From: Oscillospiraceae bacterium | Lineage (GTDB): Bacteria; Bacillota; Clostridia; Oscillospirales; Acutalibacteraceae | DNA: 64,000 nucleotides | NCBI GenBank assembly: GCA_910574935.1 | Contig: CAJTCU010000008.1 | Location: 1 to 64,000, forward strand | Reading direction: 5' to 3' | Shown: positions 57,756 to 64,000 of the stretch, in pieces | How the letters are laid out: every line of letters starts with the position of its first letter | Numbering within the stretch: position 1 is the first letter of the stretch | The notes under the pieces: generated by a model | Seen by the model: only the letters and a program-made list of their open reading frames with translations | Databases searched by the model: none | What the model was told of the DNA's origin: nothing | Position numbers and translations under genes: made by a program

Positions 57756-59048
57756 ATGAGAAAATATGTGCTAATCCTTCGTGCCCTGGCAGCGGCCCTG
57801 GCGCTGTGCCTGGTCTGCGGGTCCCTGGGGGCCTGCTCCCAGGTGAACGACCTGGTTTCCGGCGTGGCCGCCGGAGAGTTTCCCGTGGAGGTGGACGGGG
57901 TGACCATTCATGCCAAGCCTCAGCGGGTGGCAGTGCTTTCCCCCAGCTTGGCGGACGTGGTGCTGGCCTTGGGCTGTGAGACCCAGCTGGCCGGCGGGGC
58001 CCAGGACTGCACCCAGCAGGAGCTTCGGGACATGCAAAAGGTGGACCCTGCCGACGCCCAGGCGGTCGCGGGTCTAAACCCGGACCTGGTGCTGCTGGAC
58101 CCTTCCAGCGCCGGAGCAGAACAGGCCCTGCGGGACGCGGGCTGCGTGGTGCTGAATGTGGCCCCCGCGGTGGACCGCAGAGACTACGAGCGGCTGTTCG
58201 CCCAGGTCTCTACAGCCCTAAACGGCGGTGGGCCTGGCTATGACCAGGGGATTGCGGCGGCACAAAATGTTTTTACCACCCTGGACGACATTAACCGCCT
58301 GGTGCCCGGGGACCGGGTGACCACGGCCTGTTATTTATACGACCTAAACGGCCAGGGCGTTACCGGTGATATGCTGGGGAGCACCATTATGACCTATTCT
58401 GGCGTGACCAACGCCTTTAAGAGCCTGACCGGCGGCCAGTATGACTACGACTCCCTGCGGGTCTCCAACCCAGACTTCATTTTCTGCGCCCCAGGGATTA
58501 AGGCCGAGCTGGAGAGTGACAGCCGCTTTTCCGCTTTTCAGGCCGTGCGGGAGGGCAACGTGGTGGAGCTGGAGCCCAGGCTGATGGAGTGGCAGGGCCG
58601 TACGATTGTGGAGTGCGCCCTGGAGATATGCGGCAAAGCCTTTCCAGAGCTGCTGGAGGAGAACTCTATGAAGGTGACAGACCCCACGGAGAGCATTGAT
58701 TCGGCGGTGAGCTCGGCCTTGGCCAGCCCGCAGCCAGAGGATGACCCTCAATATGAGACCCTGGAAGAGGGAGATCAGGGGGACCAGGTGCTGGCTATGC
58801 AGAGCCGCCTGGACCGGCTGGGGTATCTGGACACAGACTATGACGGACATTTTGGAGAGTATACTGCCAGCTGCCTACGGGACTTTCAGCGGGAAAACGG
58901 TCTGGAAGCCACCGGTGTGGCGGACCCTGCCACCCAGCGGGCGCTGTTTGCCGACTCGGCCAAGGCCAAGCCCAGCGGGGACGCCAGCGGGAGCAGTGAG
59001 GAAGACGGAAGCCAAGATAGCGGTAGCTCGGAGGATGAGGGCGAGTAG
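57756..59048 (+). CDS. BtuF-like periplasmic-binding lipoprotein fused to a peptidoglycan-binding domain
   Basis: A 430-residue lipoprotein (lipobox SLGAC, Cys27). Residues about 45-335 form a class III substrate-binding (Peripla_BP_2) domain of the type used for cobalamin, heme or siderophores: PQRVAVLSPSLADVVLALGC, GLNPDLVLLDPSSAG, RDAGCVVLNVAP and DYDSLRVSNPDFIFCAPGIK. From about 365 to 425 lies a PG_binding_1 repeat (GDQVLAMQSRLDRLGYLDTD, DFQRENGLEATGVADPATQ), then an acidic Ser-rich tail. No FecCD permease or ATPase is next to it. The fusion would tie the binder to both membrane and wall. The ATG at 57756 has a weak AGAAAGCGAG site. Confidence 0.85.
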   Translation: MRKYVLILRALAAALALCLVCGSLGACSQVNDLVSGVAAGEFPVEVDGVTIHAKPQRVAVLSPSLADVVLALGCETQLAGGAQDCTQQELRDMQKVDPADAQAVAGLNPDLVLLDPSSAGAEQALRDAGCVVLNVAPAVDRRDYERLFAQVSTALNGGGPGYDQGIAAAQNVFTTLDDINRLVPGDRVTTACYLYDLNGQGVTGDMLGSTIMTYSGVTNAFKSLTGGQYDYDSLRVSNPDFIFCAPGIKAELESDSRFSAFQAVREGNVVELEPRLMEWQGRTIVECALEICGKAFPELLEENSMKVTDPTESIDSAVSSALASPQPEDDPQYETLEEGDQGDQVLAMQSRLDRLGYLDTDYDGHFGEYTASCLRDFQRENGLEATGVADPATQRALFADSAKAKPSGDASGSSEEDGSQDSGSSEDEGE

Positions 59049-59213
59049 GACGGCGGGGCAAAAGACGTTCAGGGGAAGCGGCCCCTGCTCTAGTTTGGCT
59101 GGAAAGCGCTGGGATAAGACGGCGCGGACCTGTACTTTACCGCCCCTTTTATCGCTCTTTCCCCGGACAATGTACCGGCCTTGAGACACGGTATATCTAT
59201 GAGGAGACATATT

Positions 59214-60590
59214 ATGGCAATTTTTACCAAGGACAAGTCCTTTTACAGGACCCTTGTGGCTTTGGCCATCCCGATTTCTTTACAAAATCTCATTACCTTC
59301 GCGGTGGGGTTTGCCGATAATCTGATGATCGGACGGCTGGGAGACGACGCTATTTCCGGCGTGTATGTGGGCAACCAGCTTCAGACTGTGGTGCAAATGT
59401 TCATTGGCGGCATTGAGGGGGCCATTCTCATCCTTTCGGCCCAGTACTGGGGCAAAAAGGACAGTGACAGTATCCGCAAAGTAGTCTCTATTGGGGTGCG
59501 GGCGGCCTTTGTGGTGGGCCTGGCCTTTACCCTGGCGGGGGTGCTGTTTCCCGGGGCCATTATCGGCATTTTTACCAAAGACCCCGGCGTGCTGCAAGAA
59601 GGCGCGGCCTACCTACAAATTGTGGGCTTTACTTATCTGTTTTTCAGCGTCTCCCAGGTGATGATTGCCGCTATGCGCAGTGTGGAGACCGCTAAAATCG
59701 GCCTGTACATCTCCATTATGGCCTTGGTGGTAAATGTGGGCCTGAACTATGTGCTAATTTTTGGTAAGCTGGGCCTGCCCGCCCTGGGGGTGCGGGGTGC
59801 GGCGGTGGCCACGCTGATCTCCCGGATACTGGAAATGTCCGTCAGCCTGGGGTATGTGCTGTGGGTAGATAAGAAGCTGCGCTTCTCCTTTCGGGACCTG
59901 TTGGGCACAGACCGCCAGCTGCTAAAGGACTTTTTGCGCTATGGCCTGCCGGTGATTGGCGGGCAGGTGGTGTGGTCGTTTAATATGCTGGCAAATACCA
60001 AGATTATGGGCTTTTACAGCGCCGGGGTTATGGCCGCCGTAAGCATTACCGGAATGCTGCACAACCTGATTTATGTATGGATGAACGGCCTGTCCTCTGC
60101 GGTGGGGATTATCACAGGAAAAACGGTGGGGGCTGGCCAGTATGAAAAAATGAAGGAGTATGCCAAGACCGTGCAGGCCATCTTCCTGGTGGTGGGGCTG
60201 GTTTCCGGGGGGCTGATACTGCTGTTCCGGGACGGCTTTATTGGCCTGTACAACGCTACCCCAGAGGCCAGAGGCTACTCGTACCAGTTTATCAACGTAA
60301 TCTCCGTCACGATTGTGGGCACCTGCTACCAGGCGGCATGTCTGTTTGGTCTGGTGAAGTCCGGGGGAGACATCTCCTTTGTGTTCAAAAACGATACCAT
60401 CTTCGTGTTCCTGGTGGTAATTCCCTCGGCCCTAGTGGCCTGGTGGCTGGGTGCAGCCCCATGGATAGTGTTCGCGTGCCTAAAGTGTGACCAGATATTG
60501 AAGTGTTTTGTGGCTGTGGTAAAGATTAACCGCTACAACTGGATGAAGAACCTGACCCGGGAAACGGAGCCTGCCCATGAGCAGGGCTAA
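59214..60590 (+). CDS. MATE family efflux transporter (second copy)
   Basis: A 458-residue exporter with 12 hydrophobic helices. The opening FYRTLVALAIPISLQNLITFAVGFADNLMIGRLGDDAISGV and the second-half start GLPVIGGQVVWSFNMLANTKIMGF are typical of MATE. The ATG at 59214 was chosen because GAGGAG is seven bases upstream. The last 14 bases overlap the next transporter gene, so both are translated from one message. Substrate unknown. Confidence 0.92.
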   Translation: MAIFTKDKSFYRTLVALAIPISLQNLITFAVGFADNLMIGRLGDDAISGVYVGNQLQTVVQMFIGGIEGAILILSAQYWGKKDSDSIRKVVSIGVRAAFVVGLAFTLAGVLFPGAIIGIFTKDPGVLQEGAAYLQIVGFTYLFFSVSQVMIAAMRSVETAKIGLYISIMALVVNVGLNYVLIFGKLGLPALGVRGAAVATLISRILEMSVSLGYVLWVDKKLRFSFRDLLGTDRQLLKDFLRYGLPVIGGQVVWSFNMLANTKIMGFYSAGVMAAVSITGMLHNLIYVWMNGLSSAVGIITGKTVGAGQYEKMKEYAKTVQAIFLVVGLVSGGLILLFRDGFIGLYNATPEARGYSYQFINVISVTIVGTCYQAACLFGLVKSGGDISFVFKNDTIFVFLVVIPSALVAWWLGAAPWIVFACLKCDQILKCFVAVVKINRYNWMKNLTRETEPAHEQG

Positions 60591-61542
60591 GGGTCTGGGA
60601 GCCGGGCTGCTGGTTCTGACGGCGCTGATTTGGGGTACGGCTTTTGTGGCCCAGAGCATGGGCATGGACCATGTGGGCCCCTGCGCCTTTAACGCTGCCC
60701 GAAACTTTATTGGCTGCGCTGCCCTGCTGCCAGTGATTTTTGTGAGCGGCCGCCGCAGGACCGGAGCCCTGGAAAAAAGCGGGGCAAAGGCCCCTTCGGC
60801 CGCCTCCTTTGCCTGGAGAAATCCGGTGCTGTTGACAGGGGGTGTGCTGTGTGGGCTGTTTTTGGGAGTGGCCAGTCTTTTGCAGCAGGCGGGCTTGCAG
60901 TCTACCGGGGCGGGGAAAGCTGGATTTTTGACCTCTCTGTACATTGTGCTGGTGCCGGTGCTGGGCATCTTCTTGGGCCGCAGGGCTGGGGGAAAGGTCT
61001 GGCTGGCGGTGGCTCTGGCCTTGGCAGGAGCGTACTTTCTTAGTGTGGCCGGAAACGAAGGGGCCTGGGGAATGGGCCTGGGAGACGCCCTGGTGCTGGC
61101 CAGTGCGGTGTTCTTTTCCTTCCATATTTTGGTGATTGACCGCTTTTCCCCCCGGGTGGACTGTGTAAAGCTCTCTTGCATCCAGTTTTTTGTGGCGGGG
61201 CTGCTCTCTGCTGTGCTGGCCATAGCGCTGGAGAGCGGCAGCTTTTATTGGCAAGATCTGTTGGCCAGCTGGGGGCCCCTGCTGTATACAGGCGTGCTGT
61301 CCAGCGGGGTGGCGTACACCTTGCAGATTGTGGGGCAGAAGCGGGTGCAGCCCACGGTGGCCTCCCTCATTATGAGCCTGGAGTCCGTGTTCGCGGCGGT
61401 TTCCGGGTGGCTGGTGCTGGGCCAGCCCCTTTCAGGCCGGGAACTGCTGGGCTGTGGGCTGGTATTTGCGGGAGTAGTTCTGGCCCAGATAGGCGGACAG
61501 AGGGAACCCAAAAGTGAGCTGGGCCCTAAAGAAGGCCAGTGA
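60577..61542 (+). CDS. EamA/DMT superfamily transporter
   Basis: A 321-residue protein with ten hydrophobic helices in two EamA repeats. The first starts LVLTALIWGTAFVAQSMGMDHVGPCAFNAARNF; the second includes LVLASAVFFSFHILVIDRFS. The helix with SGVAYTLQIVGQKRVQPTVASLIMSLESVFAAVSGWLVLGQ is a strong family match. It probably exports small metabolites or amino acids. Its start lies inside the end of the MATE gene. Confidence 0.9.
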   Translation: MSRAKGLGAGLLVLTALIWGTAFVAQSMGMDHVGPCAFNAARNFIGCAALLPVIFVSGRRRTGALEKSGAKAPSAASFAWRNPVLLTGGVLCGLFLGVASLLQQAGLQSTGAGKAGFLTSLYIVLVPVLGIFLGRRAGGKVWLAVALALAGAYFLSVAGNEGAWGMGLGDALVLASAVFFSFHILVIDRFSPRVDCVKLSCIQFFVAGLLSAVLAIALESGSFYWQDLLASWGPLLYTGVLSSGVAYTLQIVGQKRVQPTVASLIMSLESVFAAVSGWLVLGQPLSGRELLGCGLVFAGVVLAQIGGQREPKSELGPKEGQ

Positions 61543-61705
61543 GAGGGAAGGATAAAGGCCGCTGCTGGCGGATGTTCTGAACCGACCGGGCGGCGGGTGA
61601 AAGGGCCCCCTGGCGGAGCCCCGTATGCTTACGCTTTTTTGCTATGTGGGGCGCGGCTGTTTCGCGCCTGCAAAATAAATATCTCCTAATAGAAAGGAAA
61701 AGATC

Positions 61706-62413
61706 ATGAGAATCATCAAGGTGGACAGCTACGACAAAATGAGCGCCCTGGCGGCAGACATCATCGGCGCGCAGGTGCTGCTAAAGCCCCGCTGCGTGCT
61801 AGGCCTTGCCACAGGCTCTTCACCTATTGGGACCTACCAGAGGCTGGCTGCGGCCTGCCGGGAGGGACGGCTGGATTTTTCCCAGGTGCGCACTGTAAAC
61901 CTGGACGAGTACTGCGGCTTGGACGCTGCCAACCCCCAGAGTTACCGGTATTTTATGGATAGCAATCTCTTTGGCCAGGTGAATGTGAACCCAGAGAACA
62001 CTTTTTTGCCAAACGGTACGGCGGCGGATATGGAGGCGGAGTGCGCCCGGTACGAGGCCCTGGTAGAGGGCCTGGGCTGGCCGGACTTGCAGCTGCTGGG
62101 CATTGGGCACAACGGGCACATTGGCTTTAATGAGCCGGACAGCGCCTTTGCCCCCCGGGTGCACACCGTCCAGCTGACAGAGAGCACCATAGCGGCCAAT
62201 TCCCGGCTGTTTGACCGGAAAGAGGATGTGCCCACCCAGGCGGTGACCATGGGCATTGGCACCATTATGAAAGCTAAGCGGGTGCTGCTTATTGCCGGGG
62301 CGGACAAGAAGGAGATTGTGGAAAAGGCCTTTTATGGACCGGTAACCCCGGAAGTGCCCGCCTCGGTTTTGCAGCTGCACCGGGATGTGACAGTGATTTT
62401 AAGCGAGAACTAA
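61706..62413 (+). CDS. nagB: Glucosamine-6-phosphate deaminase
   Basis: Converts glucosamine-6-phosphate to fructose-6-phosphate and ammonia. The 235-residue length fits Firmicutes NagB. Motifs include LGLATGSSPIGTYQRL (phosphate binding), VRTVNLDEYCGLDAANPQSYRYFM, and the active-site block LQLLGIGHNGHIGFNEPDSAF with catalytic Asp/His/Glu. GAAAGGAAAAG precedes the ATG. It stands alone; nagA is not in the window. Confidence 0.95.
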   Translation: MRIIKVDSYDKMSALAADIIGAQVLLKPRCVLGLATGSSPIGTYQRLAAACREGRLDFSQVRTVNLDEYCGLDAANPQSYRYFMDSNLFGQVNVNPENTFLPNGTAADMEAECARYEALVEGLGWPDLQLLGIGHNGHIGFNEPDSAFAPRVHTVQLTESTIAANSRLFDRKEDVPTQAVTMGIGTIMKAKRVLLIAGADKKEIVEKAFYGPVTPEVPASVLQLHRDVTVILSEN

Positions 62414-62481
62414 GCGCCAGCCCCAAGCCCCCACAGCCATTCACCTTACACGCTTTTGCCGCATAGCATGGAAAGAGCGAG

Positions 62482-62832
62482 GTGGTGTACGTGAATGTAG
62501 TGTTTTATGTGGCGGGTATGGCACTGATGGTACTGGGTGCGGTGGAGCTGATTCGCACTTTGGTTTTTTGGTGGCACAGGCCCGGGGGAAGCAAAAAGGA
62601 GGGGCGGCTGGTCCTGCTGGTATTGCCGGATGGCGAGGAGGACTGCGAGGCCATGGTGCGGGTGGCCGCGGAGCGGGTGAACTGGATGTCCCTGCGGCCC
62701 CCCTGCCGCCTGGTTTGCCTGGAGTTTCCGCAGACCAGGGAAGTGCTGGACCGGCTTAGCTGGGATATGCCCGGCCTGGAGCGCTGCACCCCAGACCGTT
62801 TGGCAGAGGTCCTGCTGGACCCGGAGAAGTAA
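62482..62832 (+). CDS. Small membrane-anchored hypothetical protein
   Basis: About 116 residues from a GTG start. One N-terminal membrane helix (about 5-31, VFYVAGMALMVLGAVELIRTLVF) is followed by a cytoplasmic domain with a beta-strand LVLLVLPDGEEDCEAMVRVA and PPCRLVCLEFPQTREVLDRL. I do not recognise the family. The exact start among several in-frame GTG codons (62482, 62485, 62491) is uncertain. It lies 58 bases before recD2 and may be co-transcribed with it. Confidence 0.65.
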   Translation: MVYVNVVFYVAGMALMVLGAVELIRTLVFWWHRPGGSKKEGRLVLLVLPDGEEDCEAMVRVAAERVNWMSLRPPCRLVCLEFPQTREVLDRLSWDMPGLERCTPDRLAEVLLDPEK

Positions 62833-62890
62833 GTATAGTGTGTGAACCCATACTGCGCACACGGTTTTTTTGGGAGGGGAGGGAGACACT

Positions 62891-64000
62891 GTGGAAGGCC
62901 TTTTGGAGCTGTACGGCGAAGTGGAGCAGGTGGTGTACCGCAATGAGAATAATCAATATACTGTGCTGCAAATGCTTAGTGGGGACGATATGGTCACTGT
63001 GGTGGGCTCTTTTCCCATGGTGGGCGCCGGGGAAGAACTGCGGGTGTATGGAAGGTGGGAGTCCCACGCGGCATACGGGCCTCAGTTCCGGGCCGAGGCA
63101 TTTCAGCGGGACCGGCCCGCCACCACTGGGGCCATGCTGAAGTACCTGGCCTCCGGGGCTATTCGGGGGGTGGGCCCGGCGCTGGCCGCCCGTATTGTGG
63201 AGGCCTTTGGGGTAAACGCTTTGGAGGTTATTGAGGAGGACCCGGAGCGCCTGGCCCAGGTAAAAGGCATTACCCAGCAAAAGGCCCTGGAAATTAGCGA
63301 AGAGCTCCGGCGGGTCAACGGGGTGCGGGAGCTGATGGCGTACTTGGGGGAGTTTGGCGTGGCCCCAGAAAGCGCCCTGCTGGTTTGGAAGCAGTATGGA
63401 GAGGAGTCCATTGGCTGTGTGCAGGAAGAGCCCTACCTGCTGTGCGCCCCGGAGATTGGCCTAAGCTTTGGGATAGCGGACTCGGTGGCCCAGTCTATGG
63501 AGTGCCCCCCGGACGACATAGGCCGGGTAATGGCCGGGGTTCTCTATGTGCTAAGGCACAACCTGGACAACGGCCACACCTGCCTGCCCAAAGACCGGCT
63601 TTTTGTTACCGCGGCTAAGATGCTGGGGGTACACCAGGAGCTGGTGGAAGAGGCGGTGGACAACCTTTTGGGCAATTTTCAGCTGATGGAAGAGGAAATG
63701 GGGGGCAAGCGGACCTGCTTTCTTCAGCAGCAGCATATTTGCGAAGAGTACATTGCCGGGCGGATGCGGGCTATGCTGGCCTCGCCGGCGGTGCGTCTGC
63801 CTGGGGCCAGCGTGCAGATCGGCCTGATTGAGGAGCGCCAGGGAATCCGCTACGCGGACAAGCAGCGGGCGGCCATTCAGGCAGCCATGGAACAGGGAAT
63901 TCTCATCCTCACCGGGGGCCCGGGCACAGGCAAGACCACTACCCTGAACGCGATGATTCACATTCTAAAGCTGGCGGGGGAGCGGGTGCTTTTGGCTGCG
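62891..64000 (+). CDS. recD2: RecD-like DNA helicase RecD2 (5' part; runs off the window)
   Basis: ATP-dependent 5'-3' DNA helicase of the RecBC-independent RecD2 type. The 370 visible residues cover the N-terminal OB-like domain (VEQVVYRNENNQYTVLQML, VGSFPMVGAGEELRVYGRWE), the helix-hairpin-helix region (GAIRGVGPALAARIVEAFG, LAQVKGITQQKALEISEEL) and the start of the first motor domain with Walker A ILTGGPGTGKTTTLNAMI. A GTG start with GGAGGGAG upstream was chosen. The frame is open to the last base, so roughly the C-terminal half is missing. Confidence 0.93.
   Translation, partial: MEGLLELYGEVEQVVYRNENNQYTVLQMLSGDDMVTVVGSFPMVGAGEELRVYGRWESHAAYGPQFRAEAFQRDRPATTGAMLKYLASGAIRGVGPALAARIVEAFGVNALEVIEEDPERLAQVKGITQQKALEISEELRRVNGVRELMAYLGEFGVAPESALLVWKQYGEESIGCVQEEPYLLCAPEIGLSFGIADSVAQSMECPPDDIGRVMAGVLYVLRHNLDNGHTCLPKDRLFVTAAKMLGVHQELVEEAVDNLLGNFQLMEEEMGGKRTCFLQQQHICEEYIAGRMRAMLASPAVRLPGASVQIGLIEERQGIRYADKQRAAIQAAMEQGILILTGGPGTGKTTTLNAMIHILKLAGERVLLAA

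Noticed and set aside
1-64000. CRISPR arrays, tRNA or rRNA genes, prophage genes
   Set aside because: No regularly spaced direct repeats, no cloverleaf with TTCGA-type T-loop and no rRNA core sequence were seen when reading through; short tRNA-like elements could have been missed without a computed search.

Overview
The window looks like chromosome of a GC-rich, spore-forming Clostridia species, most likely an Oscillospiraceae/Ruminococcaceae gut anaerobe. Reasons: SpoVAD and a YlmC/YmxH-type PRC-barrel protein (sporulation), a Firmicutes gene order SRP RNA - dnaX - ybaB/ebfC - recR, strong AGGAGG ribosome binding sites with frequent GTG/TTG starts, LplB/YtcP-type sugar permeases, an Ami/Opp peptide importer related to that of streptococci, and SLH-domain surface proteins. 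No rRNA, tRNA, CRISPR array, prophage or intact insertion sequence was recognised.

Layout. 0-6 kb: a truncated ORF, malic enzyme, an ECF transporter S component, a YbhN/MprF-type membrane protein and an MreB-family actin. 6-16 kb: a glycan-use locus with two sugar ABC permeases, a large sugar-binding lipoprotein, GH42, GH5 and GH30 enzymes and an AraC-type regulator. 16-23 kb: pyrophosphatase, YmxH, patatin, a broken secreted-protein gene, TrmB, a MATE exporter, L-rhamnose mutarotase and an amidohydrolase. 23-31 kb: a hybrid histidine kinase co-transcribed with a solute-binding lipoprotein, a radical SAM protein, a HisA-HisI fusion with HisE and a methyltransferase. 31-44 kb: a second broken copy of the secreted-protein gene, a Tet(M)-like GTPase and a complete Ami/Opp-type peptide importer with several architectural oddities. 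44-64 kb: an SLH wall protein, the SRP RNA/dnaX/ybaB/recR/smpB block, spoVAD, apbE with a cytidylate-kinase-like gene, purC-dtd, an acyltransferase-like protein, a BtuF-like lipoprotein with a peptidoglycan-binding domain, MATE and EamA transporters, nagB and the start of recD2.

The most unusual gene-level signal is the peptide importer at 34.7-42.9 kb. Its binding protein appears to be a circular permutation of the AmiA/OppA fold: the segment matching the usual C-terminal end lies just after the lipoprotein leader. Its OppD-type ATPase carries a ~220-residue insertion between Walker A and the Q-loop, and its OppF-type ATPase carries a two-helix membrane tail.

The most unusual non-coding signal is three families of short, structured, dispersed repeats, called A, B and C here. 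A (three copies, ~165 bp) has 17-21 bp terminal inverted repeats and an internal hairpin whose stem changes sequence between copies while keeping its pairing. B (two copies, ~100 bp) carries three hairpins in series. C (three copies or fragments) has a central hairpin that also covaries. One A copy supplies the stop codon of the preceding gene and directly abuts a B copy. All functional statements are inferred from sequence reading alone; no database search was run.
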